64,000 bases of DNA, taken from the NCBI GenBank assembly GCA_034522155.1, contig JAXHLP010000001.1, forward strand, positions 186,001 to 250,000, written 5' to 3'. Under the pieces are notes generated by a model that was not told where the DNA came from, did no database searches, and worked only from the letters and a program-made list of their open reading frames with translations. The DNA is from Salinilacustrithrix sp034522155. GTDB lineage: Bacteria; Actinomycetota; Acidimicrobiia; Acidimicrobiales; Salinilacustritrichaceae. Shown here one piece after another: positions 23,330 to 32,600 of this stretch. A program made the position numbers and the translations under genes. Each line of letters begins with the position of its first letter. The stretch's first letter is position 1.

Positions 23330-24193
23330 CTATGCGGCGTGTTCGGCGGCGTCGACGAGTCGCCACGCCTCGAGCTGGGCGTCGACGCGCTCCTCGGCGC
23401 CGGGCACCGTGCAGGCGATCCCGCTCACGGCGACCTCGACGTCGTTGGCGGCCAGGAACTCGCGCACGGATTCGAGCAACCGTGCGTGGAACACGCCGGC
23501 GCCCTCGGCGGCGGTCTCGGGCAGGACCACGGCCAGGCGGTGGATCCGGCCGTCGTAGCCGTGCGCAGCACGATCGATGGTGCGGACCCCGCGCGCCAGA
23601 CGCCGGCCCAGGTCACGCAGCACCTGCCGGCGGCGGCGAGGCGGCAGCGCGTCCAGCTCAGCGGCCGGGATCTCGACGAAAGACACCGAGAAGACGGTCT
23701 CGTAGCGCTCGGACCGGGCGCGCTCCAGAGCCACGTCGTTGAGCAGGAACCGGGCGTTGCCGAGTCCGGTCAGGTCGTCGACCTGGTCGTAGAGGTCGAG
23801 CTTGTCGAGCGACTGCTCGAGCGTCGACGCCGCCCATCCCCCGACCGCGCCGAAGAGGAGATAGCCGAGACCCCGCCCGATCACGGTCCCGGCGAACTCA
23901 TTCCAGCCGACGGCATCGATCGCGTCGGCCCGCAGCACGACGTACACCACGATGGCGCCGACCGCGGTCACGATCCCACCGACCACACCGAAGTACATGA
24001 GCCCGAGGAAGATCGGGACGAACAACAGCGTGGCCACGACCTCGACGTGGTCCACGCTGCGAGCCAGGAGGCCGACCACGACCACGGCGAGGATGACGAG
24101 GCCGGCACCGGTGAGCATCCGCCGCGCCCGGCCGTAGCCCAGCCGGGCGAGCTGACCCACCACGTCGCGTTCGGTCAGCCCCGTGCCGGTCAC
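23330..24193 (-). CDS. Membrane protein with degenerate GGDEF domain
   Basis: A 287-residue protein with four or five hydrophobic segments in residues 25-125, then a cytosolic domain that begins DLYDQVDDLTGLGNARFLLNDVALERARSERYETVFSVSFVEI. This is the usual opening of a diguanylate cyclase GGDEF domain. The GGDEF signature itself is gone: the matching place reads HGYDGRIHRLAVVLPET. It is therefore unlikely to make cyclic-di-GMP and may be a sensor or GTP-binding relic. The GTG at 24193 follows a TACTGT -10 by 7 bases. It lies upstream of dnaE on the same strand, 187 bases away. Confidence 0.75.
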   Translation of the reverse strand: MTGTGLTERDVVGQLARLGYGRARRMLTGAGLVILAVVVVGLLARSVDHVEVVATLLFVPIFLGLMYFGVVGGIVTAVGAIVVYVVLRADAIDAVGWNEFAGTVIGRGLGYLLFGAVGGWAASTLEQSLDKLDLYDQVDDLTGLGNARFLLNDVALERARSERYETVFSVSFVEIPAAELDALPPRRRRQVLRDLGRRLARGVRTIDRAAHGYDGRIHRLAVVLPETAAEGAGVFHARLLESVREFLAANDVEVAVSGIACTVPGAEERVDAQLEAWRLVDAAEHAA

Positions 24194-24200
24194 GCCGCGG

Positions 24201-24206
24201 ACAGTA
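24201..24206 (-). promoter_or_regulatory. -10 box of the degenerate GGDEF gene (TACTGT), leaderless type
   Basis: TACTGT on the minus strand ends 7 bases before the GTG start at 24193. Confidence 0.55.
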
Positions 24207-24267
24207 TCGGAGCACCTCCGCGCCCGTGCAGGACCTCCCGTGTGGTTCGCTGTGGTCGATGTGGTCG

Positions 24268-24738
24268 ATGCGGATGCTTCCGACGTCGCTGCGGGCGCGG
24301 ATCGCGCTCGTGTCGCTGCTCGGGATCTTCCTCATCCCGGTGTTTACCTCGGCCCTTCGGGGCCTGACCCACGTCCTCACCTGCACCGCCGAGATCGACA
24401 CCACCGTGTCGGTCGATCGCGCCGCCGACGACGCCAACGTCCTGCTGTCGGCCGACAGCATCACCGCCGACGAAGGCGACACCTCGCTGTGCGGGGGCAT
24501 CGAGATCGACCTCCAACTCACCTCGAGCGACGAGGACCGGGCCGAGATCCTCATCGAGATCGCCAACACGACCGACGTCGACTGGCAGGGCTCGGTCGAG
24601 CTCGCCTTCTCCGGTACCGACGTCCCCGTCGCCATCGGCGAGATCGGTGCCGGCGAGACCGCCACCGACACCGTCACGCTCGAGATCGACGCCGACCGGA
24701 CCTACGAGATCTCCGGCACGCTGCTCCTCGGCCCGTAG
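24268..24738 (+). CDS. Membrane-anchored acidic extracytoplasmic protein, function unknown
   Basis: About 156 residues. A basic start (MRMLPTSLRARIA) and a hydrophobic stretch at about 10-28 form an uncleaved anchor or signal sequence, followed by an acidic, Thr/Asp/Ala-rich beta-strand-like part with two cysteines (HVLTCTAEID and TSLCGGIEID) that could pair. The last third, for example IEIANTTDVDWQGSVELAFSG and IGAGETATDTVTLEIDADRTYEISGTLLLGP, resembles an Ig-like or CARDB-like beta-sandwich. No family is recognised. The start is uncertain: an upstream ATG at 24226 and one at 24274 are alternatives. A bidirectional terminator follows. Confidence 0.6.
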   Translation: MRMLPTSLRARIALVSLLGIFLIPVFTSALRGLTHVLTCTAEIDTTVSVDRAADDANVLLSADSITADEGDTSLCGGIEIDLQLTSSDEDRAEILIEIANTTDVDWQGSVELAFSGTDVPVAIGEIGAGETATDTVTLEIDADRTYEISGTLLLGP

Positions 24739-24743
24739 GCCAC

Positions 24744-24776
24744 CGTGCTGGCGCCCCCAGGTCGCGCGCCAGCACG
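24744..24776. terminator. Bidirectional terminator hairpin
   Basis: Perfect 11-bp stem CGTGCTGGCGC/GCGCCAGCACG with an 11-base loop, between the convergent ends of the anchored protein gene and bpa. Confidence 0.7.
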
Positions 24777-24799
24777 AGAACGAAACCCCGAACTGCGGG

Positions 24800-25327
24800 T
24801 CAGAGGTAGGTGCCGGGTGAGTGGCCCTCGGTTGGGCCGCCCTGCTGGCCGCCGGCGGTGAGCTGGTGACGCATCTGCTCGAGCTGCTGGCGAGCGGCGG
24901 CCTGCTGCGCGAACAGCGTGGCCTGGATGCCGTGGAACAACCCCTCGAGCCAACCGACCAACTGGGCGTGGGCCACCCGCAGCTCACCGGCGCTGGCCGG
25001 CGTGTCGCCGAACGGTGACGCCAGGCGGCTGAGCTCGTCGGCGAGGTCGTCGGACAGGGCGGTCGACAGCTCGGTCACCGACTGGTCGTAGATCTCGCGG
25101 AGGCGGTCCCGGCCGGCATCGCCGAGGTCGGCCTCGCGCACCTCCTCGAGCAACTGCTTGGTCATCGCACCGATGCGCATGACCCGGCCCGGCTCCTCGA
25201 CCGACTCGCGGGGATCGACGGGGCCCTCGACGTCGGCCTGGTGTTCGACGAGCTCGCCACGCTCGATCGCGGATTCGGATTCTGATTCGGATTCGGTGGT
25301 TTGCTGACCGGACTCGGTCGCGGACAT
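24800..25327 (-). CDS. bpa: Bacterial proteasome activator Bpa
   Basis: ATP-independent ring-forming activator that opens the 20S proteasome and feeds it unfolded proteins. The 175-residue protein has a disordered acidic N-terminus with an SESESES run, then the helical core: QLLEEVREADLGDAGRDRLREIYDQSVTELSTAL, LADELSRLASPFGD, and ELRVAHAQLVGWLEGLFHGIQATLFAQQAAARQQLEQMR. This closely resembles mycobacterial Bpa (Rv3780). The C-terminus ends GTYL, corresponding to the GQYL tail that docks into the proteasome alpha ring; Gln is replaced by Thr. The ATG has a GGAG Shine-Dalgarno sequence and a TAGCCT box about 30 bases upstream. Proteasome genes themselves are outside the window. Confidence 0.9.
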   Translation of the reverse strand: MSATESGQQTTESESESESAIERGELVEHQADVEGPVDPRESVEEPGRVMRIGAMTKQLLEEVREADLGDAGRDRLREIYDQSVTELSTALSDDLADELSRLASPFGDTPASAGELRVAHAQLVGWLEGLFHGIQATLFAQQAAARQQLEQMRHQLTAGGQQGGPTEGHSPGTYL

Positions 25328-25356
25328 GAGTACTCCAGCGTCGGGGACAGCGCTCC

Positions 25357-25362
25357 AGGCTA
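25357..25362 (-). promoter_or_regulatory. bpa -10 box (TAGCCT), with leader
   Basis: TAGCCT 29 bases before the bpa ATG. A GGAG Shine-Dalgarno sequence lies between, so this mRNA would have a short leader. Confidence 0.4.
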
Positions 25363-25458
25363 CGGGGAGAACGCGACCTTGCGGGTACCCAGGGACGTTG
25401 TGAGGCGCAGCCGAACAACGTCAGAAGTGAGGAGGTCCCCGAGGGACCGACGAACGGC

Positions 25459-26562
25459 TCAGACCGTGGCGGCGATGAACGGCACCAGCATCTCGGCCTC
25501 GGTCATCGACCCGTGGCGGCCGATCAACACGTACGGGCCGGTGTCGAGCGGATCGACGTAGGCGACGGGGTCGCGCGCCACGAGCGCCACGTCGCCCAGC
25601 CGGTTGCGCACCGACTGGTCGACACGGGGCCCGAACCAGCCCTCGTCGATCATCTGGTCCCGGGTCAGGATCCAGCCGGTGTCGGCGTGGGCCTCGGCGG
25701 CCTCGCGGAGCTGGGACGCGCGCCCGGGACGGGCGTGCAACCAGCGGAACCGACCCTCACCCGACTGCATCGACAGGTGGTCGCGGATGCCCCTGTCGAG
25801 CTCGACGAGATTGTTGCCGACCTCGACCTGGCCGTGATCGGCGGTCACGGCCACGCAGGTCCCGGTCGGCAGCGTGGCCAGCAGCTCGGCCACCAGGTGG
25901 TCGACCCACCGCAGCTCGCTGTCGTAGTGGCGCCCGAGGCCGTACTCGTGGGCGACCTTGTCGATGCCCTCGTAGTAGGCGTACACGAACGGCTCACCCG
26001 AGCTGACCAGTCGGTCGACCTCGGTCACGAGCGTGCCCAGCGTGCGATACCCGACGAAGCGGGCGCCGCCGAGGTGAGCGTCGGTGAACCCCGACGTGGC
26101 GAACTCGGCCTTGGTGACCACCGGTGGACGCTCGCCGCCGAAGGGATCCTGGCGCTGGAAGCTCACCGGGGGGATCAACGTCCGGGCGTCGCCATCCTCG
26201 GTGGCCCACCGCAGGACGTTGAGGACCCGACCGTCGATGGCCATCCGGTAGCCGATCACGCCGTGCTCGCCGGGTGGCAGGCCGCTGGCGATCGAGGTCA
26301 GCGCCGTGGACGTCGTGGACGGGGCCACCGCGCTGACCGGGCCGCCCTCGAGGACACCGCACAGCGTGGGCGCCAGCTTGGTGCGTTCGCAGAGCTGCTC
26401 CCAGCCCAGCCCGTCGATGGTGAGCAACACGGTGGACCGCTCGGCCTCGGCCACCGCGCGCGGCACCCAGTCGCCGACCTCGGTCGATGGGTGTTGGACC
26501 GCCGCCGCGACGTTGGTGATGCACGGCCCGGTGTAGTCGGGGAGGAATGGTTCGTCAGCCAA
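25459..26562 (-). CDS. Alkaline phosphatase-like type I phosphodiesterase/nucleotide pyrophosphatase
   Basis: Predicted metal-dependent phosphohydrolase, about 367 residues. Family features in order: LLTIDGLGWEQL with the first metal Asp, APSTTSTALTSIASGLPPGEHGVIGYRM holding the nucleophilic Thr/Ser region and GEHG, AYYEGIDKVAHEYG with Asp/His ligands, and VAVTADHGQVEVG, the ADHG metal motif. No signal peptide is seen, so it is probably cytosolic. The start is uncertain. I chose TTG at 26562 because TAGCGT ends 7 bases before it; GTG at 26571 (VTSLADEP) and ATG at 26604 are alternatives. It lies divergent to the Rrf2 gene. Confidence 0.82.
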   Translation of the reverse strand: MADEPFLPDYTGPCITNVAAAVQHPSTEVGDWVPRAVAEAERSTVLLTIDGLGWEQLCERTKLAPTLCGVLEGGPVSAVAPSTTSTALTSIASGLPPGEHGVIGYRMAIDGRVLNVLRWATEDGDARTLIPPVSFQRQDPFGGERPPVVTKAEFATSGFTDAHLGGARFVGYRTLGTLVTEVDRLVSSGEPFVYAYYEGIDKVAHEYGLGRHYDSELRWVDHLVAELLATLPTGTCVAVTADHGQVEVGNNLVELDRGIRDHLSMQSGEGRFRWLHARPGRASQLREAAEAHADTGWILTRDQMIDEGWFGPRVDQSVRNRLGDVALVARDPVAYVDPLDTGPYVLIGRHGSMTEAEMLVPFIAATV

Positions 26563-26569
26563 CGACGTC

Positions 26570-26575
26570 ACGCTA
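26570..26575 (-). promoter_or_regulatory. -10 box of the phosphodiesterase gene (TAGCGT)
   Basis: TAGCGT on the minus strand, 7 bases from the proposed TTG start at 26562. If this box is used, the in-frame GTG at 26571 overlaps the promoter and cannot be the start. Confidence 0.45.
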
Positions 26576-26649
26576 CCCACCGATGGCCGCTGGGACGCAT
26601 TCACCGCCGAAGCCCCCGGACGACCACCGGTCTCCGCGGCGGCGTCCCC

Positions 26650-26655
26650 TACGAT
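26650..26655 (+). promoter_or_regulatory. -10 box of the Rrf2 gene (TACGAT), leaderless type
   Basis: TACGAT ends 8 bases before the GTG start at 26664. Confidence 0.55.
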
Positions 26656-26663
26656 TCGCAGCC

Positions 26664-27149
26664 GTGCGCGTGTCGACCAGAGGCGATTACGCCAGCCGGG
26701 CCTTGCTCTCGTTGGCCCTGCACGGTGGCGACGTCCCGGTGTCGGTGCGCGACATCGCCGCCCGCACCGGCTTGCCCCAGCCCTACCTCGAACAGATCCT
26801 GCTCGCGCTCAAGGGCGCCGGCTTGGTCCGTTCGAAGCGCGGTGTGGGCGGCGGCTACGTCCTGGCACGCGACCCGGGGGAGATCACCCTCGGCGACATC
26901 GTCTCCGCCGTCGACGGCCCCATCACCCTCGGCGACTTCGGCGAACCCCACACCGACGGGGCCTGCGACCACGAGGGGCAGTGTGTGCTCCTCGCCGTGT
27001 GGGGCGCCACGGCCGAGCACATGCGTCGTCACCTCGACGGCCTCCGCCTCGACCACCTGGTGCAGATGGCTCAGGGGGCTCGGACCTGGCCCGAGCTCCC
27101 CGCCGACGACACCGCCGCCGAAACCGACGCCGGCGCCGGTTCCGACTGA
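26664..27149 (+). CDS. Rrf2-family transcriptional regulator
   Basis: DNA-binding regulator of the IscR/NsrR/RsrR type, 161 residues. The winged helix-turn-helix is at about 5-75: DYASRALLSLALHG, VSVRDIAARTGLPQPYLEQILLALKGAGLVRSKRGVGGGYVLAR. The cluster region has only two visible cysteines, in GACDHEGQCVLLAVW, not the three of IscR, so an iron-sulfur cluster would need another ligand. A disordered acidic tail follows. The GTG at 26664 fits a leaderless mRNA; GTG at 26670 is possible. Targets are unknown; the divergent phosphodiesterase gene is a candidate. Confidence 0.88.
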   Translation: MRVSTRGDYASRALLSLALHGGDVPVSVRDIAARTGLPQPYLEQILLALKGAGLVRSKRGVGGGYVLARDPGEITLGDIVSAVDGPITLGDFGEPHTDGACDHEGQCVLLAVWGATAEHMRRHLDGLRLDHLVQMAQGARTWPELPADDTAAETDAGAGSD

Positions 27150-27162
27150 GCGCGCCGCGCGG

Positions 27163-27185
27163 CGCCCGGACGCGACGGCCGGGCG
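27163..27185. terminator. Hairpin after the Rrf2 gene
   Basis: CGCCCGG and CCGGGCG with a 9-base loop, just past the Rrf2 stop and directly after a short GC palindrome at 27153-27166. It lies between convergent genes. No U-tract is present. Confidence 0.45.
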
Positions 27186-27283
27186 TGCCGGCGGTGGTCC
27201 GTCGGGGCCCGACTGGGGTCAGCCCACCGTCACCCGTTCTTCCGGCGCCGGACCGCCCACGTTGATGCCTCGGCGACCGTGAA

Positions 27284-28207
27284 TCAGTCGAGTCGGCGGA
27301 GGACATCGGCGAGATCGGCGGGCAGTGGACTGTCGAAGGCGAGGGTCGCGCCCGTGCCCGGGTGGACGAACGCCAGGTGCTCGGCATGGAGGAACTGCCG
27401 GGGAGCCGGCAGCGACGCCCGGGCGCCGCCGTACCGCGGGTCGCCCACCACCGGGTGGCCGATGGCCTGGAGGTGGACACGGATCTGGTGGGTCCGGCCG
27501 GTCTCGAGTCGACAGGTCAGCTCGGTGACCGGGACCGGCCGATCGTGACGTGTGCGCACGTCGTACTCGGTCCGCGCCTCGCGTCCACCCCGGACGACCG
27601 CCATCTTGGTCGGCTCGCGGGGCGATCGGGCGATCGGCGCGTCGACCAATCCGTGCTGCTGGTCGAGGTGGCCCCACACGAGCGTGTGGTAGCCACGCGT
27701 GACCGCTCGCCGCTGCAACGCCGAGATCAGGGTGGCGTGGGCCTCCGGCGTCCGGGCCACCACCAACAGCCCCGACGTGTCGCGGTCGAGCCGGTGGACG
27801 ATCCCGGGCCGGTCGGGGTCGCCGACCACGGCGAGCTCGGGGAAGCGGGCCAGTAGGCCGTGGACCAACGTGCCGGTCGGATGGCCGGCGCCCGGGTGGA
27901 CCACGAGACCGGCTGGCTTGTCGACGACGATGACCTCGTCGTCGTCGTGGACCACCGCGACGTCGACGGTCGCGTCGGCAACCACCTCGGCGTCGGGGCC
28001 AGCCGCCGGGAGGTCGAGCTCGACCACCTGGCCCTCGTCGAGGCGAAACGACCGGCGCGGCTGCACCGTGCCGTCGACCCGCACCTCACCGGCCTCGATG
28101 AGGGTGGCGGCGTCGTGGCGTGACAGCTCACACAGCATCGCGATCACGCGATCGAGCCGCTCGCCGGCGAGCGAGTGGGGCGTCTGCGCCGAGAAGGGCG
28201 CGCTCAT
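27284..28207 (-). CDS. rluD: RluD-like 23S rRNA pseudouridine synthase
   Basis: Isomerises uridines in large-subunit rRNA; RluD-type by similarity, exact sites unproven. The 307-residue protein starts with an S4-like RNA-binding domain (about 13-65: ERLDRVIAMLCELSRHDAATLIEAGEVRVDG). The catalytic domain has VDKPAGLVVHPGAGHPTGTLVHGLL, the motif HRLDRDTSGLLVVA with the catalytic Asp, KMAVV, and RLETGRTHQIRVHLQAIGHPVVGDPRYGG. The ATG overlaps the lspA stop as ATGA. The lspA-rluD order is common in bacteria. Confidence 0.92.
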   Translation of the reverse strand: MSAPFSAQTPHSLAGERLDRVIAMLCELSRHDAATLIEAGEVRVDGTVQPRRSFRLDEGQVVELDLPAAGPDAEVVADATVDVAVVHDDDEVIVVDKPAGLVVHPGAGHPTGTLVHGLLARFPELAVVGDPDRPGIVHRLDRDTSGLLVVARTPEAHATLISALQRRAVTRGYHTLVWGHLDQQHGLVDAPIARSPREPTKMAVVRGGREARTEYDVRTRHDRPVPVTELTCRLETGRTHQIRVHLQAIGHPVVGDPRYGGARASLPAPRQFLHAEHLAFVHPGTGATLAFDSPLPADLADVLRRLD

Positions 28208-28717
28208 GAGGTGTCGTGTCCCTCGGACTCGAGCGCGTCGGTGAAGAGCCCGGCGTAGAGCAGCACGCCGATGCCGATGACCAGGGCGGCATCGGCGACG
28301 TTGAAGACCGGGAACCACTGGAGGTCGACGAAGTCGACGACGCCGCCGCCGAGGAACGAGTCGGCCTCCCGGAACAGCCGGTCGACGATGTTGCCGACGG
28401 TGCCGCCGATGACCAGGCCGTAGCTCCAGGTGGTCCACCCTGAGCGGGTGCTGCGGGCGGAGCGGAGCAGCACGATGACGACGACGACCGCGACCGCCGA
28501 CACGAACCGACCGCTGTCGTCGGTGAGGCTGAACGCGGTACCCCGGTTGTAGAGGAGGTTGAACCGCAACGTCCAGAACAGGTCGATGATCCGCGGCGGG
28601 TCGCTGAGTGCGCTGACCGCCCACCACTTGGTGAGTTGGTCGACGACGATGGTGACCGCGGCGATGGCGAGGATCCCTCGCAGCGGTCGGTGCGGCGCAG
28701 CCGACGGGGCAGCCTGG

Positions 28718-28737
<20 letters not shown>
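28204..28737 (-). CDS. lspA: Lipoprotein signal peptidase (signal peptidase II)
   Basis: Membrane aspartyl protease that cleaves signal peptides of lipid-modified prolipoproteins. About 177 residues with four hydrophobic segments. Conserved elements are VVDQLTKWWAV, FNLLYNRGTAFSL (the NxGxAFS motif), GGTVGNIVDRL with one catalytic Asp, and VFNVADAALVIG with the other. The GTG at 28737 gives a short N-terminal tail and overlaps the end of the upstream dksA-like gene by 20 bases; a start further upstream would run deep into that gene. Confidence 0.93.
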
Positions 28738-29506
<769 letters not shown>

Positions 29507-29537
29507 CGTCGTGCTCCTCCCGCACAAAGGAGCCGGA

Positions 29538-29562
29538 ACACTAGGTGTTGCCGAGGTCGGCA
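29538..29562. promoter_or_regulatory. dksA-like gene -10 box and adjacent palindrome
   Basis: TAGTGT on the minus strand at 29538-29543, 31 bases before the TTG start; this gene has a Shine-Dalgarno sequence. Directly upstream lies the 14-bp palindrome TGCCGAGGTCGGCA (29549-29562), in the -10/-35 spacer, which fits a repressor site. Confidence 0.45.
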
Positions 29563-29581
29563 GCAAGGCGTGGGCCCGATT

Positions 29582-29616
29582 CGGGATGCGGTGCATCCCG
29601 GCGACGTCCGTAGGAT
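29582..29616 (+). promoter_or_regulatory. ileS -10 box (TAGGAT) with hairpin directly upstream
   Basis: TAGGAT (29611-29616) ends 6 bases before the ileS ATG. An 8-bp inverted repeat CGGGATGC/GCATCCCG (29582-29600) lies where the -35 should be. A leaderless ileS mRNA leaves no room for a T-box leader. Confidence 0.55.
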
Positions 29617-29622
29617 GACCGG

Positions 29623-32600
29623 ATGGCTGCAGCGGACCAGGGCGCCTACCCCCACGTCGACCCCCGTCCCTCGTTCCCCGACCTCGAGCGGCGCGTCATC
29701 GAGCGTTGGGAGGCCGAGCGGACCTTCGAACAGTCGGTGGCTCAGCGCGACGGCGCGGAGGAGTTCGTCTTCTATGACGGCCCGCCCTTCGCCAACGGCC
29801 AACCCCACTACGGGCACCTGCTCACCGGTTTCGTGAAGGACGCCGTCCCCCGGTACCAGACCATGCGCGGCCGCAAGGTCGAGCGCCGCTTCGGGTGGGA
29901 CTGCCACGGACTGCCCGCCGAGCAGGAGGCCGAGAAGCGGCTCGGGGTCATGGGGCGCAAGGCGATCGAGGAGCTCGGCGTCGACGTGTTCAACGCCGAG
30001 TGCCGCTCGCTGGTCACCGGCACCGCCGACAGCTGGCACAGCTACGTCACCCGCCAGGCCCGCTGGGTCGACATGGAGAACGACTACAAGACCATGGACC
30101 CCACGTTCATGGAGTCGGTCATGTGGGCGTTCAAGACGCTCTACGACAAGGGGCTCGCCTACGAAGGCCTGCGGGTGCTCCCCTACTGCTGGGAGTGCGA
30201 GACACCGCTGTCCAACTTCGAGACCCGGATGGACGACGCCTACCGCGATCGCCAGGACCCGGCGATCACCGCTTGGGTCGAGCTCACCAGCGGCGACCAT
30301 GTCGGCAAGCGGTTGTTGGTGTGGACGACGACGCCGTGGACCTTGCCGTCGAACCTGGCGGTGGCCGTGGGACCCGAGTTGACCTACGAGGTGTACCGCG
30401 ACGCCGATGGGCACGAGTACGTGCTCGGCACCAACACCGTCGAGACCTACGAGGCCCAACTCGGCGATGCCGAACACGTCGCGACGTTGCCCGGCGCCGA
30501 GCTCGGCGGTGCGGACTACGCACCGATCTTCGACTTCTTCACCGGCACGGAGAACGCCCACCGTGTGCTGGTGGCCGACTGGGTCGCCGACGACGAGGGC
30601 ACGGGCATCGTGCACATGGCCCCCGGCTTCGGCGAGGACGACAAGGCCGCCTGTGACGATGCCGGCATCCCGACGCTGGTCCCGGTCGACGAGAAGGGTG
30701 CGTTCACCGCCGACGTGCCCCCGTACGCAGGCATGCAGGTCTTCGACGCCAACAAGGAGATCACCCGAGACCTGAAGGAACGCGGCGTGCTCGTCCGGCA
30801 CGACTCCTACGTGCACAGCTACCCCCACTGCTGGCGAACCGACACGCCGCTGATCTACAAGGCGATGTCGTCGTGGTTCGTGTCCGTGACCGACATCAAG
30901 GAACGGATGCTGGCGCTCAACCAGCAGATCGACTGGGTGCCGGCCCACGTGCGCGACGGCAGCTTCGGCAGGTGGCTCGAGGGCGCCCGCGACTGGTCGA
31001 TCAGCCGCAACCGGTTCTGGGGCTCGCCGATCCCGGTCTGGAAGTCCGACGACCCCGCGTACCCCCGCGTCGACGTCTACGGCTCGGTCGCCGAGCTCGA
31101 AGCCGACTTCGGTGTCCCGGGGGAGCGCACCGTCACCGACCTGCACCGGCCGATGATCGACGAGCTGGTGCGTCCCAACCCAGACGACCCCACGGGTGCG
31201 TCGATGATGCGGCGGATCCCCGATGTCCTCGACTGCTGGTTCGAGTCGGGCTCGATGCCCTTCGCCCAGGTCCACTACCCCTTCGAGAACCAGGAGTGGT
31301 TCGAGGACCACTTCCCCGGCGACTTCATCTGCGAGTACATCGGCCAGACGCGGGGCTGGTTCTACACCCTCCACGTGCTGGCCACGGCGCTGTTCGACAA
31401 GCCGGCGTTCAAGACCTGCGTGGTCCACGGCGTCCTGCTCGGTGACGACGGGCAGAAGCTCTCCAAGCGCCTGAAGAACTACCCCGATCCCGTCGAGGTG
31501 TTCGACACCATCGGCTCCGACGCCATGCGCTGGTCGCTGCTGTCGTCCGCCGCGGTCCGTGGCGGCGACATGGTCGCGGCCAAGGAGCCGATGCAGGACG
31601 CGGTCCGCCAGGTGCTGCTGCCGATCTGGAACGCCTGGTACTTCCTCGCCCTCTACGCCAATGCCGGCGACGGCCTCCGTCGCGGCCGGCGAGTACCCGC
31701 CGACGCCCGGCTCGACCACGTGCTCGACCGCTACGTGCTGGCGAAGACCCGCATCCTCGTCGACGACGTCACCGACCGGATGGACGCCTTCGACCTCTCG
31801 GGGGCGGCCGCGGCGATCAACGGATTCCTCGACTCGCTCAACAACTGGTACATCCGGCGGTCCCGCGAGCGGTTCTGGGGTGAGGACCAGACCGCGATCG
31901 ACGTCCTCCACACCGTCCTCGACGACTTGCTGCGGGTCGCGGCACCACTGCTGCCCCTGCTCACCGAGCGAGTCTGGGGCGACCTCACCGGCGAAGGCTC
32001 GGTGCATCTCACCGACTGGCCGGATCCCGACGACCTGCCCGCCGACCCCGCACTGGTCGAGACCATGGACCGCGTGCGTGGCGTCGCCTCGGCCGCCAAG
32101 TCGGTGCGTGAGGCCCGGGGACTGCGCCGGCGCCTACCACTGCGCACCCTCACGATCGCCACCGCCGACAACGACGCCCTCGTGCCGTTCGAGCAGCTGA
32201 TCGCCGACGAGGTCAACGTGCAGGCCATCGAGTTCGTGCCGAGCGGCTCGCTCGGCGAGGAGCGCTACGAGGTCGACCTGCGCTCGGTGGGCAAGCGCCT
32301 GGGGCCCGATACCCCGGTGGTGGTCCAGGCCATCAAGCGCAACGACTACGCCTATGACGCCGACGCCGACGAGCTCGTCGTCCACGGCGAGTCCGGGACG
32401 ACCTTCCGGTTCGGTGCCGACGAGTACGTCCGCAAGCTCGAGGCCGACGACCCCGAGGCCACCGCCGCTCTGCCCGGAGGCGACGGCCTGGTCCACCTCG
32501 ACACCGACGTGACGCCCGAGCTCGAGGGCGAGGGGCTCGTCCGCGACCTTGCCCGCGAGGTCAACGACCTCCGACGCCACGACGGCTTCGACGTCTCCGA

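Noticed and set aside
19417..23742. A 1441-codon open frame on the plus strand across dnaE
   Set aside because: It is antisense to an unmistakable DnaE and its product is low-complexity Asp/Val/Gly/Arg-rich sequence, the usual shadow of GC3-biased coding.
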